Shown here: positions 51,647 to 60,820 of the stretch, one piece after another
Layout: every line of letters begins with the position of its first letter
Position numbering within the stretch: the stretch's first letter is position 1
From: Streptomyces sp. AC558_RSS880
Lineage (GTDB): Bacteria > Actinomycetota > Actinomycetes > Streptomycetales > Streptomycetaceae
NCBI RefSeq assembly: GCF_019049255.1
Contig: NZ_JAGMUJ010000023.1
Span: 1 to 64,000 of the forward strand
Reading direction: 5' to 3'
Length of the DNA stretch: 64,000 nucleotides
The notes under the pieces: model-generated
Seen by the model: the letters and a program-made list of their open reading frames with translations, nothing else
What the model was told of the DNA's origin: nothing
Databases searched by the model: none
Position numbers and translations under genes: made by a program

Positions 51647-53302
51647 GTGCTGAGCACCATGCAGGACGTACCGCTGCTGATCTCGAGGATCCTGACCCAC
51701 GGGTCGACGATCCACGGCACCTCACAGGTGACCACCTGGACCGGCGAGGGCGAACCGCACCGCCGTTCCTACGCGGAGATCGGCGCCCGGGCGGCCCAGC
51801 TGGCCCACGCCCTGCGCGACGACCTCGGCGTCACCGGCGACGACCGGGTCGCCACCCTCATGTGGAACAACGCCGAGCACGTCGAGGCGTACTTCGCGAT
51901 CCCCTCCATGGGCGCCGTCCTCCACACCCTGAACCTCCGCCTCCCGGCCGAGCAGCTCGCGTGGATCGTCAACCACGCCGCCGACCGGGTGATCATCGTC
52001 AACGGTTCGCTGATCCCCCTGCTCGCCCCGCTGCTGCCGCACCTGAAGACGGTCGAGCACGTGGTCGTCTCCGGCCCCGGGGACCGTTCCGCGCTGGCGG
52101 ACGCCACCGCGCGGGTGCACGAGTACGAGGACCTGCTCGCCGGACAGCCCGTCGCCTACGACTGGCCGGAGCTGGACGAGCGCGCCGCCGCCTCCATGTG
52201 CTACACCTCCGGCACCACCGGCGACCCCAAGGGCGTGGTCTACAGCCACCGCTCCGTCTACCTGCACTCCATGCAGGTGAACATGGCACAGTCGATGGGC
52301 CTGACCGACCAGGACACCTCGCTGGTCGTGGTCCCGCAGTTCCACGTCAACGCCTGGGGCCTGCCGCACGCCACCTTCATGACCGGCGTCAACATGCTGA
52401 TGCCGGACCGCTTCCTGCAGCCCGCCCCGCTCGCCGAGATGATCGAGGGCGAGAGGCCGACCCACGCCGCCGCCGTCCCCACCATCTGGCAGGGGCTGCT
52501 CGCCGAGCTGACCGCCAAGCCGCGTGACGTGTCCTCCCTCACCCAGGTCACCATCGGCGGCTCCGCCTGTCCGCCCTCCCTGATGGAGGCGTTCGACCAG
52601 CTGGGCATGCGGGTCTGCCACGCCTGGGGCATGACGGAGACCTCCCCGCTCGGCACCATCGCCCGCCCGCCGGCCCACGCCGTGGGCACCGAGGAGGAGT
52701 TCGCCTACCGGCTGACCCAGGGCCGCTTCCCGGCCGGAGTCGAGGCCCGCCTCACCGGCCCCGGCGGCGAACGCCTCCCCTGGGACGGCGAGTCCGCGGG
52801 CGAGCTGGAGGTCCGCGGCACGTGGATCGCGGGCGCCTACTACAACGGCCCCGACGCCGAGCCCCTGCGCCCGGCCGACAAGTTCAGCGAGGACGGCTGG
52901 CTGAAGACCGGCGATGTGGGCACCATCAGCCCCGACGGCTTCCTGACCCTGACCGACCGGGCCAAGGACGTCATCAAGTCCGGTGGCGAGTGGATCTCCT
53001 CGGTCGAGCTGGAGAACGCGCTGATGGCCCACCCGGACGTCGCCGAGGCCGCCGTCGTCGCCGTCCCGGACGACAAGTGGGGCGAGCGCCCGCTGGCCAC
53101 GGTCGTCCTCAGGGAGGGCTCCACCGCCGACTTCACCGCCCTGCGGACCTTCCTCCAGGAGGAGGGCGGGATCGCCAAGTGGCAGCTCCCGGAGCGCTGG
53201 ACGGTGATCGAGTCGGTGCCGAAGACCAGCGTCGGCAAGTTCGACAAGAAGGTGCTGCGCAGGCAGTACGCCGAGGGCGCGCTGGACGTCACCCGGATCT
53301 GA
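51647..53302 (+). CDS. AMP-dependent acyl-CoA synthetase/ligase
   Basis: A 551-residue ANL-superfamily enzyme that activates a carboxylic acid with ATP and CoA. The P-loop YTSGTTGDPKG lies near 180. VPQFHVNAW, AWGMTETSP, KTGDVG and the C-terminal catalytic lysine in KTSVGKFDKK follow. The chain length fits medium/long-chain FadD proteins; the acyl substrate is unknown. GTG 51647 has AGGAGG upstream; ATG 51659 is an alternative. The 3' end is duplicated in tandem (53267-53310 and 53311-53352), so a second, out-of-use TACGCCGAGGG...TCTGA tail follows the stop. Confidence 0.93.
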   Translation: MLSTMQDVPLLISRILTHGSTIHGTSQVTTWTGEGEPHRRSYAEIGARAAQLAHALRDDLGVTGDDRVATLMWNNAEHVEAYFAIPSMGAVLHTLNLRLPAEQLAWIVNHAADRVIIVNGSLIPLLAPLLPHLKTVEHVVVSGPGDRSALADATARVHEYEDLLAGQPVAYDWPELDERAAASMCYTSGTTGDPKGVVYSHRSVYLHSMQVNMAQSMGLTDQDTSLVVVPQFHVNAWGLPHATFMTGVNMLMPDRFLQPAPLAEMIEGERPTHAAAVPTIWQGLLAELTAKPRDVSSLTQVTIGGSACPPSLMEAFDQLGMRVCHAWGMTETSPLGTIARPPAHAVGTEEEFAYRLTQGRFPAGVEARLTGPGGERLPWDGESAGELEVRGTWIAGAYYNGPDAEPLRPADKFSEDGWLKTGDVGTISPDGFLTLTDRAKDVIKSGGEWISSVELENALMAHPDVAEAAVVAVPDDKWGERPLATVVLREGSTADFTALRTFLQEEGGIAKWQLPERWTVIESVPKTSVGKFDKKVLRRQYAEGALDVTRI

Positions 53303-53352
53303 CACCGGCGTACGCCGAGGGGGAGCTGGACGTCACCCGGCTCTGACCGGCG
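53267..53352. repeat. Tandem duplication of the ligase 3' end
   Basis: TACGCCGAGGG to the stop and the following CCGGCG (44 bp) repeats at 53311 as a 42-bp copy, with TACGCCG beginning a third. Each copy would encode YAEGxLDVTR(I/L) and a stop. It arose by slippage or unequal exchange at the stop codon; loss of the first stop would extend the protein. Confidence 0.8.
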
Positions 53353-53417
53353 TACGCCGTATGCGCCGGGCGGCGAGGTGGAACCCGAGGCGGCACCTCA
53401 CCGACCGGCGGCACCGG

Positions 53418-54647
53418 TCACCGCCGTACCGCCGTGCTCCCCCAGCCCAGTGCCAGCCAGACCGCCGCCACCGCCGACACCCCGCCCCAGCCGAAGTGGG
53501 TGAAGGCGGGGCCCGCGAGGGCCGAGGCGGTGGCGCCGCCGGCGAAGCCGGAGACGACGTAGGCGGTGTTGGCGACGGCCGGGCTGGAGGTGGTGGTCAG
53601 GGCGAGGGTCTGGTTGGCGACGTGGGAGGCGACCAGGGCCGCGTGGATCGCGATCGCGGCGACGAACAGGGCCCAGACGACCTGCCCGCCCAGCCAGAAC
53701 AGCGGCACGGAGACGGCCGCGAGCAGATACGCCCCCCGTACGACCCGGGCGGCGCCGAAACGGTCGACCAGCCCGCCCGCCAGCGGCGCCACCGCGCTCG
53801 CCGCGAGCCCGAAGAGGCCGAACAGCCCGGCGGTGGCGGTGGACATGTTGTAGGCCGGGCCCGTCAGCAGCAGGGCGAGCGAGGTCCACAGCGCGCTCCA
53901 CGCGCCGAACATCCCCGCCTGGCGCACCGACGCGCGCCACAGGTCGGGCGAGCGGCGCAGCAGCCCGGGCAGCGCGGCGAGGCCGCCGAACAGGGAGCCG
54001 TCGCGGTGGCGCCGCCCGGACGGCAGGACGAGGGCGGTGGCGGTGCCCAGGGCGAGCGTGAGGACGGCCGCGCCCGCGAACACCCACCGCCAGCCGAAGG
54101 CCTGCCCGGCGAGTCCGCCGAGGACCCGGGCCGCGACGATGCCGGTGAACAGGCCGGCGATCACGGCCGCGACATGGCGGGCGCGGCGGGCGGCGGGGGC
54201 GCGCTCGGCGACCAGCGGGACGAGCAGCTGCGGCACCACGGTCCCGGCCGAGGCGACGAACACGGCGGCCGCCAGCGCGCCGGTGCCCGGGGCGACGGCA
54301 CCGGCGATCAGGGCGGCGGTGGTGACCAGGGTGAGGGCGGTGACCAGCCGGCGCCGGTCGGCGGTGTCGCCGAGCGGGGCGAAGAAGAGCAGCCCGACGG
54401 CGTACCCGAACTGGGCGACCGAGGCGATCCAGGCCACGGCCGACGGTGTGGAACCGAAGTCGCGGGCGATCAGGGAGAGCAGGGGCGCGGCGAGGTAGAT
54501 GTTGGCGGCCGTGACCGCGGTGCAGACGGCGATGAGCGTGAGGAACGCGGCGGAGCCGCGGGACGGACCCGGGCCCGCCCCGGGAGCCGGGAGCGGTGGC
54601 CTGCGGGCCTGTCGGCCGGTGGTGGTGGCGCTGGGCGCTGAGGACAT
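53418..54647 (-). CDS. MFS multidrug efflux transporter (SCO4007-like)
   Basis: A 409-residue major facilitator permease with 12 predicted helices and the loop motif APLGDTADRRRL (variant of GxLaDrxGrR). Adjacency to the TetR gene and the gene order correspond to SCO4007, an efflux pump gene regulated by the multidrug-sensing repressor SCO4008. ATG 54647 follows AAGGGG. It converges on the acyl-CoA ligase, whose duplicated end lies 66 bp beyond its stop. Confidence 0.88.
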   Translation of the reverse strand: MSSAPSATTTGRQARRPPLPAPGAGPGPSRGSAAFLTLIAVCTAVTAANIYLAAPLLSLIARDFGSTPSAVAWIASVAQFGYAVGLLFFAPLGDTADRRRLVTALTLVTTAALIAGAVAPGTGALAAAVFVASAGTVVPQLLVPLVAERAPAARRARHVAAVIAGLFTGIVAARVLGGLAGQAFGWRWVFAGAAVLTLALGTATALVLPSGRRHRDGSLFGGLAALPGLLRRSPDLWRASVRQAGMFGAWSALWTSLALLLTGPAYNMSTATAGLFGLFGLAASAVAPLAGGLVDRFGAARVVRGAYLLAAVSVPLFWLGGQVVWALFVAAIAIHAALVASHVANQTLALTTTSSPAVANTAYVVSGFAGGATASALAGPAFTHFGWGGVSAVAAVWLALGWGSTAVRR

Positions 54648-54678
54648 GAGCGGGGTACCCCTTCGAGCCTGCTCTAGC

Positions 54679-54694
54679 AACTAACTGGTTGGTT
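54679..54694. promoter_or_regulatory. TetR operator, MFS-proximal copy
   Basis: AACTAA-CTGG-TTGGTT is a palindrome with one mismatch in the left arm. Its centre is 60 bp from the other copy. It is 32 bp from the MFS start. Confidence 0.72.
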
Positions 54695-54738
54695 GGCTGA
54701 TGGAGGGAACAGTCTGCGTCTCCTCCGGATTCCCTGTC

Positions 54739-54754
54739 AACCAAACAGTTGGTT
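54739..54754. promoter_or_regulatory. TetR operator, TetR-proximal copy
   Basis: AACCAA-ACAG-TTGGTT is a perfect 6+6 inverted repeat with a 4-bp spacer, 24 bp upstream of the TetR start. It lies between the divergent promoters. Confidence 0.8.
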
Positions 54755-54777
54755 ACAAGTGGCGCTACCCTGTCCCC

Positions 54778-55356
54778 ATGGCAGTCAGGGACCCCGAGGC
54801 CACCAAGGCCCGGATCTTCGAGGCGGCGGTCACCGAGTTCGCCCGCCACGGCATCGCCGGTGCCCGCATCGACCGCATCGCGGCCGAGGCGAAGGCCAAC
54901 AAGCAGCTCATCTATGCCTACTTCGGCAACAAGGCGGAGCTGTTCGCGATCGTCCTCGAGCGGAAGATGCTGGGCCTCGCCGAGTCCGTCCCCGTCGACC
55001 CGGACGACATCGAGGGCTGGGTCGACCGGCTGATGGACTACCACGCCGCCCACCCCGAACTGCTGCGCCTGCTCTTCTGGGAGGGCCTGGAGTACGGCAC
55101 CGACGAGCTGCCCCACGAGGGCGAACGCCAGGAGCACTACGTCCGCAAGGTCGCCCTGCTCCGGGACGGCCAGGAGCGCGGAGCCGTCACCGACGCCATC
55201 CCGGCCGGCGACCTGCTGTTCCTGCTGACCGCGCTGACCAACTGGACGGCCGTCGTCCCGCAGATGCGCCGCATCCTGGTCGGCGAGGAGGCCGACGACC
55301 GCGCCCGGCTGCGCGCGTCCGTGAAGGAGGCGGCCCGCCGCCTGGTCGCCCGCTGA
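54778..55356 (+). CDS. TetR-family multidrug-sensing repressor (SCO4008-like)
   Basis: A 192-residue regulator. The N-terminal HTH (~12-55) reads RIFEAAVTEFARHGIAGARIDRIAAEAKANKQLIYAYFGNKAELF. The remaining all-helical domain binds ligand. It is divergent from the MFS gene and matches SCO4008, which responds to cationic hydrophobic compounds. A TACCCT hexamer (54766-54771) 6 bp before ATG 54778 suggests a leaderless transcript. The upstream palindromes indicate autoregulation. It ends 13 bp before the convergent 1564-residue gene. Confidence 0.9.
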   Translation: MAVRDPEATKARIFEAAVTEFARHGIAGARIDRIAAEAKANKQLIYAYFGNKAELFAIVLERKMLGLAESVPVDPDDIEGWVDRLMDYHAAHPELLRLLFWEGLEYGTDELPHEGERQEHYVRKVALLRDGQERGAVTDAIPAGDLLFLLTALTNWTAVVPQMRRILVGEEADDRARLRASVKEAARRLVAR

Positions 55357-55368
55357 CGGCGGCGCGGG

Positions 55369-58300
55369 TCAGTTGGTCCCGATCCGCGCCAGCAGGTCGA
55401 CGATCCTGTCCTGCACCTCTTCACTGGTGGACCGCTCCGCCAGGAACAGCACCGTCTCGCCGGAGGCCAGCCGCGGCAGGTCCGCCTGGTCGACGGCGGC
55501 CGTGTAGACGACGAGCGGGGTGCGGTTGAGCTGCCCGTTCGCCCGCAGCCAGTCGACGATCCCGGCGGACCCGGCCTGGGGCCGGTGCACCCGCATCAGG
55601 TCCATCACCACCAGGTTCGGCCGGAACTGCCCCGCCAGCGCCACCGCGTCGGCGTCACTCGCGGCCCGCGCGACCTGCATCCCGCGCCGCTCCAGCGTCC
55701 CGGTCAGCGCCAGCGCGATCTCCGCGTGCTCCTCGATCAGCAGCACGCGCGGGGGGTGCTGATCGCTGTCGCGCGGCGCGAGCGCCTTCAGCAGTACGGC
55801 GGGATCGGCGCCGTACGCGGCATCGCGCGAGGCCTGTCCGAGCCCGGCCGTGACGAGCACCGGCACCTTGGCGGCCACCGCCGCCTGCCGCAGCGACTGC
55901 AGGGCCGTACGGGTGATCGGCCCGGTCAGCGGGTCCACGAACAGCGCGGCGGGGAACGCCGCGATCTGCGCGTCGACCTCCTCGCGCGAGTGCACGATCA
56001 CCGGCCGGTAGCCGCGGTCGCTCAGTGCCTGCTGCGTGGTGACGTCCGGCGCGGGCCACACCAGCAGCCGGCGCGGGTTGTCCAGCGGCTCCGGGGGCAG
56101 CTCGTCGTCCATCGGCTGCGGACGCGGCGGGTCCGCCACCTCGACGGCTCCGCCCGGACCGTCCAGCGGCTCGGGCCCCTCGGCGGCGTCCGCGTCGGGC
56201 GCCCCTATGGCGTACGACCGTCCGGTGCCCTCGGTCGTCGGCGCGAGCCGGGAGTGCGCCGGCGCGTGCGCGGGGGCGGGTACGGGCTCGGCCGACGGGT
56301 GCGGTCGCGCGTTCTGCTCGTTGTCCGCGGCCGGGTCGGGGCGCGTGCCGAGCTTGCGGCGGCGGCCGGAGCCGCCCGGCTGGTGCGGGGGAGGCGTGGC
56401 CGACGGCAGCGGCTGCTGCACCTGAGCGGCCTGCCGGTTGAACGGCACGCCCTGCCCCAGCGTCCGCACGCTGATCGCCCGCCCCTGCGTGGAGTTCGGA
56501 TCGACCGGCGCCGCGGCCTCCGCGGGCAACGGCTGAGCGGCCCGCTGCACCGGCGCACCCTCGGGCGGCAACGGGGTGCCGGCGGCAGGGGTCGGCTGCG
56601 ACGGGCCCGCGGCCGCCGGTACGGCCGTACCGGCACCGGAGGTGTCACCGGCGGCGGGCCACTGCTGCGGGGCGGGGGCGCCTCCGGCCGCGGCACCGGG
56701 CGCGGCCTCGGCGGGAAGCGGCTGCGCGGGGGGAAGCGGCTGCGCCGCCTCTGCCCGCGCCTGTCCCTGCGCGGGTGCGGGAACGCCGGGTGCCGAGGGC
56801 GTGACGCCTTGCGGCGGCACCGCGGCACCGTGTGCCGGTACGGGAGCGCCCTGCGGGGGAACGGCCGCGCCCTGCGCGGGTACGGGAACCCCGTGTGCCG
56901 GGACCGGAGCCCCTTGCGGGGGAACGGCCGCGCCCTGCGCGGGTACGGGAACCCCGTGTGCCGGGACCGGAGCCCCTTGCGGGGGAACGGTCGCGCCCTG
57001 TGCGGATACCGGAGCCCCGGGTGCCGGGGGCGTGGCGCCCTGCGGCGGGACCGGAGCAGCCTGGGGTGCGACGGGAGCACCTTGAGGCGAGACGGCGGCG
57101 CCCTGTGCGGGTACGGGGGCCCCGTGTGGCGGGACCGTGGCGCCCTGCGGCGGTACGGGAGCGCCCGGTACCGCGGCGCCGTGTGCGGGTACGGGAGCGC
57201 CTTGCGGGGGAACGGCCACACCCTGTGCGGGTACGGGAGCGCCCTGTGGCGCAGCGGAAGTCCCCTGGGGCGGGACCGCGGCGCCCTGGACCGGAACAGC
57301 CGCGCCCTGAGCGGGTACGGGAGCCCCCTGCGGTGGAACCGCAGCGCCCTGCGGTGCGACAGGCGCCCCCTGCGCAGGCGCCGCCCCCCATTGCGCCGAG
57401 GCCCCCAGGGCCACCGGAGCCTGGGCGGTCGCCGTCGGCGCCGACGGCGTGGGTGGCGCGGTCGGAGCGGGAGCCTCGGCGGGGGTGCCGTCGGGCTCCA
57501 CCGGCTGGGCGACGGCCCGCCGCCGGCGGCCCGTCGGGGCGCTGGTGGGATGGGGCTGCGGTGGAGTGTGGTCGTCGGCCTGGTCGTGCGGAACGGCGTC
57601 ATGGCGGCCGTTGTCGACCCCGGCCTGCCCGGCCCTCCCGGTCTGCCCGATCGCCGCTGTCTGCCCGGTCGCCTCGGCCTGTGCCGCCTGCCCGGCCTGC
57701 TGTTCCTGGTCCGCCTCGGCCGGCGGCAGCGCGAACACCGTACGGGGCGCGGCCTCCTGCGCCGCCGCCCGCTCGGTGGCGGCGGCCAGCGCCCGCCGAC
57801 GCCGCCCCGTCGGCTCCGACTGCCCCGAAGCCTGAGCCGGAACGTGCACCGCGACCCCGGCCTGGGGCGCGTCGGCCGCTCCGTCCACGCCGGACGGCGC
57901 GGGCAGCGCCGGCGGCAGCGCGTGCTGTTCGCCGGACTCGTGCCGGGCACGCAGCCCGGACGGCGCCGGCACCCCCTGCGGCGGTACGGTCCCGCCCAGC
58001 CCCGTGTTCGACGCGGCGGCCCCCGCCGCGTGCTCGGCGGCGGTGACGACGGCCCCCTCGGACACCCCGGCCGCCCCGGCGAGCTCGACCTCGGCACCCA
58101 CCCCGGCCGGCGCGTCCTCGGCCGGCCGGCCACGCCGGCGCCCGGTACCGCTGGACGCCGCCGGTGCCGGAAGCTCCGCCTGCGCCGGCTCGTCGTCGGC
58201 GGCGGCCGCCCGGCGCCTGCGCCGGCCGGTGGGCGCGGACTCCGTGCCGGAGCCGTCGTGCGCGCCCGGCACCTCGCTCTCCAGGAAGGCGTCCACGGAC

Positions 58301-60063
58301 GCACGCCGCGCCCGGCGCCGCCCTCCGCCACCGAGGGCCGGATCGGCGGGAGCGGCCTCCTCGGCCGGAACCGCCGTGTCCGGGGTGGCCGCCACGGAAC
58401 CCGCCCCGCCCCCGATCGGCACCTCGAGGACGAACGCGCTGCCGCTCATCCCGGGCACCTCGTGCGTCTGCAGCACACCGCCGTGCGCCCGGACGATGCC
58501 GCGCACGATCGGCTCGTGCACCGGGTCGCCGCCGCCGTACGGTCCGCGCACCTCGATGCGTACGACCTCGCCGCGCTGCGCCGCCGCGACCACGACCGTG
58601 TTGTCCAGGTAGCCGCCCGCCGACACGGGCGTGTTGCCGGTCGCGTCGACACCCGCGACGTCCGCGACGAGGTGCGCGAGGGCGGTCGCGAGCAGCCGCG
58701 GGTCGACCTCGGCCTCGATGGGCGGCGCGTGCACGGCGAACTGCACCCGTCCGGGACCGATGAGCTCCACGGCCCCGTCGACCCCGGCGGCGACGACGGC
58801 GTCGAGCATCACCTTCGTGCGGGCGACCTGCTCGCCGCCGGCGTCGAGCCGCTGGTAGCCGAGGACGTTGTCGATGAGGGTGGTGATCCGGGCGTAGCCG
58901 GCCGACAGGTGGTGGAGCACCTGGTTGGCCTCGGGCCACAGCTGCCCGGCGTCGTCGGCGGCCAGCGCGGACAGCTCCCGGCGCAGTTCGTCCAGCGGGC
59001 CCCGCAGGGACCGCCCGAGCAGGGTGAGCAGCTGGTCGTGGCGCGCGGCGAGGGCCTCGTAGCGGTCCTTCTCCCGCTCGCCGAGCGCGGCGTACCGCTC
59101 CTCGTTCGCGGCGAGTTCCTCCGCGTGCTGCTCGCGCAGCTCCTCCAGCTCGGTGACGTGGCCCTGGCGCAGGGCGGTGAGTTCGGAGGCGTGTTCCTCG
59201 GCGAGCCGCTCCAGCTCCTCGGCGTGCTCCCGCTCGGCCTTCTCCTTCTCCTCGACGAGCGCGTCGTGGGGGCGGCGGTCGAGGAACGTCATGACGGCGC
59301 CGACGAGCTGGTCGCCGTCGCGCACCGGCGCGGTCGTCAGGTCGACCGGCAGCTTGTCGCCGTTCTTGGCGTACAGCACCTGACCGCGCACCCGGTGCTT
59401 GCGCCCGGAGCGCAGGGTGTCGGCGAGCGGGGACTCGTCGTACGGGAAGGGGGCGCCGTCGGCGCGCGAGTGCAGGACGAGCGTGTGCAGTTCGCGCCCG
59501 CCGAGTTCGCCGGCCCGGTAACCCAGTATCTGGGCGGCGGCCGGGTTGACGAGGACGATCCGCCCGTCGGTGTCGGTCCCGACGACGCCTTCGGAGGCGG
59601 CGCGCAGGATCATCTCGGTCTGCCGCTGCGAACGCGCCAGCTCGGCCTCGGTGTCGACGGTGCCGGAGAGGTCGCGGACGACGAGCATCAGCAGTTCGTC
59701 GCCGGTGTAGCCGTACGTGTCGTACGCCTGCTGGCCGGTCTCCAGATTCGCACTGGTGACCTCGACCGGGAACTCGGTCCCGTCGGTCCGCCGGGCGATC
59801 ATCCGCGTCGGCTTGGTGCGCGCCCGGGGATCGATGTGGTCGGGCCGCCGCATGGACCCGGGGATGAGCTTGGAGTCGAACTGCGGCAGCAGATCCAGCA
59901 GCCCCCGCCCCACCAGCGCCGTGCCCGGGGTCTCGAACGCCTCCAGGGCGATGGCGTTGGCGTTGACGACCGTCCCGTTGGCGTTGACCAGCACCAGGGC
60001 GTCCGGAAGGGCGTCCAGTATGGCTGCGAGGCGAGCAGTGCCCCGGGATGGCCTGCTGCTCAC
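55369..60063 (-). CDS. PAS-PAS kinase-like protein with AP-rich linker and receiver domains
   Basis: A 1564-residue cytoplasmic protein. Two PAS domains (~10-120, 150-270), a coiled coil (~280-345), and a kinase-like core follow. The H-box reads LLTLLGRSLRGPLDEL, with no His where phosphoacceptor kinases have one, and the ATPase part is degenerate. An Ala/Pro/Gln-rich linker (~560-1260) carries tandem 21-residue repeats. The C-terminus has two receiver-like domains. The second keeps EEH, the acceptor Asp in VVMDLMRVHRP (~1486) and a late Thr, the first does not. GTG 60063 has GGAGGAAG. Its role may be scaffold or pseudokinase signalling. Confidence 0.87.
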   Translation of the reverse strand: MSSRPSRGTARLAAILDALPDALVLVNANGTVVNANAIALEAFETPGTALVGRGLLDLLPQFDSKLIPGSMRRPDHIDPRARTKPTRMIARRTDGTEFPVEVTSANLETGQQAYDTYGYTGDELLMLVVRDLSGTVDTEAELARSQRQTEMILRAASEGVVGTDTDGRIVLVNPAAAQILGYRAGELGGRELHTLVLHSRADGAPFPYDESPLADTLRSGRKHRVRGQVLYAKNGDKLPVDLTTAPVRDGDQLVGAVMTFLDRRPHDALVEEKEKAEREHAEELERLAEEHASELTALRQGHVTELEELREQHAEELAANEERYAALGEREKDRYEALAARHDQLLTLLGRSLRGPLDELRRELSALAADDAGQLWPEANQVLHHLSAGYARITTLIDNVLGYQRLDAGGEQVARTKVMLDAVVAAGVDGAVELIGPGRVQFAVHAPPIEAEVDPRLLATALAHLVADVAGVDATGNTPVSAGGYLDNTVVVAAAQRGEVVRIEVRGPYGGGDPVHEPIVRGIVRAHGGVLQTHEVPGMSGSAFVLEVPIGGGAGSVAATPDTAVPAEEAAPADPALGGGGRRRARRASVDAFLESEVPGAHDGSGTESAPTGRRRRRAAAADDEPAQAELPAPAASSGTGRRRGRPAEDAPAGVGAEVELAGAAGVSEGAVVTAAEHAAGAAASNTGLGGTVPPQGVPAPSGLRARHESGEQHALPPALPAPSGVDGAADAPQAGVAVHVPAQASGQSEPTGRRRRALAAATERAAAQEAAPRTVFALPPAEADQEQQAGQAAQAEATGQTAAIGQTGRAGQAGVDNGRHDAVPHDQADDHTPPQPHPTSAPTGRRRRAVAQPVEPDGTPAEAPAPTAPPTPSAPTATAQAPVALGASAQWGAAPAQGAPVAPQGAAVPPQGAPVPAQGAAVPVQGAAVPPQGTSAAPQGAPVPAQGVAVPPQGAPVPAHGAAVPGAPVPPQGATVPPHGAPVPAQGAAVSPQGAPVAPQAAPVPPQGATPPAPGAPVSAQGATVPPQGAPVPAHGVPVPAQGAAVPPQGAPVPAHGVPVPAQGAAVPPQGAPVPAHGAAVPPQGVTPSAPGVPAPAQGQARAEAAQPLPPAQPLPAEAAPGAAAGGAPAPQQWPAAGDTSGAGTAVPAAAGPSQPTPAAGTPLPPEGAPVQRAAQPLPAEAAAPVDPNSTQGRAISVRTLGQGVPFNRQAAQVQQPLPSATPPPHQPGGSGRRRKLGTRPDPAADNEQNARPHPSAEPVPAPAHAPAHSRLAPTTEGTGRSYAIGAPDADAAEGPEPLDGPGGAVEVADPPRPQPMDDELPPEPLDNPRRLLVWPAPDVTTQQALSDRGYRPVIVHSREEVDAQIAAFPAALFVDPLTGPITRTALQSLRQAAVAAKVPVLVTAGLGQASRDAAYGADPAVLLKALAPRDSDQHPPRVLLIEEHAEIALALTGTLERRGMQVARAASDADAVALAGQFRPNLVVMDLMRVHRPQAGSAGIVDWLRANGQLNRTPLVVYTAAVDQADLPRLASGETVLFLAERSTSEEVQDRIVDLLARIGTN
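56855..56980. repeat. 63-bp perfect tandem repeat within linker
   Basis: The unit starting GGGGGAACGGCCGCGCC is repeated exactly at 56855 and 56918 and continues as a diverged copy from 56981. It encodes 21 residues (PVPAQG/AVPPQG/PVPAHG-like). The whole linker (about 56760-57370) has many looser PQGAPVPAQG-like copies. Confidence 0.88.
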
Positions 60064-60337
60064 GAGACGCTTCCTCCCTGTTACCGCGACGTGCCGACCG
60101 CTCGGGCCATCTTGCCAACCTGCCCGCAGCGTGTCACGCGAGGGAGTCTAAGGGCTGGGATTGCTCCCGCGACGCCGGATGGGACGGACGTCGCACGGGG
60201 AAGTGACGGCGATGTGACGTCCGGTACGCCCGGAACCCGTGACTGCCTGCGCCGACGCGCCACGAACCTTCGCGGGACCTTTACGCCCCCTGTGCCCCGA
60301 CTCGCCACCACGCGCCCCCCGCCGCTCCCGGTCACCC

Positions 60338-60820
60338 TCACGCGCGCCCCGCGGCGCGCGCTTCGGGCAGCAGCGGCACCAGCCGGTCCCAGCGGGCGAT
60401 CTCGCATCCGTTCGTACGGTCGTAGGTCGCGTCGACGGGACGGCCGGCCCAGGTGCCGGTGACGCGGGCGGTGGCGGGCCCGCCGTACTGCAGGGTGCAG
60501 ACGGTGTCCCGGGGCGCCGGGGCGAAGGCGTCCCGCCCCCACCGCGTGTTCCGCTCGACGGCCGCGCAGGCCCCGGCGGGGTCGGGATGGTTGCCGCCAC
60601 TGGGCCGGCACCGCACCTCGTACGTCCCGTCCGCCCCGCCGCCCGCGTCGCGCACGGTGACGGTGAGCCGGTCACCGCGCGGAGGCGCGTCCTGCGCGTA
60701 CGCCGCCGGGGGCGCGGTGGACAACGAGGTGAGGGCCGCGACGGAGGCGGCGGCGCCGACGACGAGCCGCCGCAGTCCGGGACGGGCGGCGGCGGGAGCC
60801 TGTGAGATGAGGTGCGACAT
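60338..60820 (-). CDS. Subtilisin-inhibitor-like (SSI) secreted protein
   Basis: A 160-residue exported protein. A signal peptide with a hydrophobic core ends near AYAQ. The mature part has four cysteines (EVRCRPSGG, GACAAVERN, TVCTLQY, NGCEIARW), matching SSI's two disulfides. The reactive loop aligns as C-T-L-Q-Y, giving Leu at P1 where SSI has Met, so it would favour subtilisin- or chymotrypsin-like proteases. SSI-type proteins inhibit the producer's own extracellular proteases. ATG 60820 has GGTCAGGTC context. The C-terminus LVPLLPEARAAGRA is longer than in SSI. Confidence 0.88.
   Translation of the reverse strand: MSHLISQAPAAARPGLRRLVVGAAASVAALTSLSTAPPAAYAQDAPPRGDRLTVTVRDAGGGADGTYEVRCRPSGGNHPDPAGACAAVERNTRWGRDAFAPAPRDTVCTLQYGGPATARVTGTWAGRPVDATYDRTNGCEIARWDRLVPLLPEARAAGRA

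Noticed and set aside
56760..57370. Regular repeats that could be mistaken for a CRISPR array
   Set aside because: Units are 63 bp, directly adjacent without unique spacers, in frame and encode a Pro/Ala linker. No cas genes are present.
55585..60462. A 1625-codon open frame on the plus strand opposite the kinase-like gene
   Set aside because: It is antisense to a gene with clear PAS and receiver domains and has no start with a ribosome site.
60716..60724. GGTGGACAA as a DnaA box
   Set aside because: It has one mismatch and lies in the signal-peptide coding region of the SSI-like gene, so it is likely chance.
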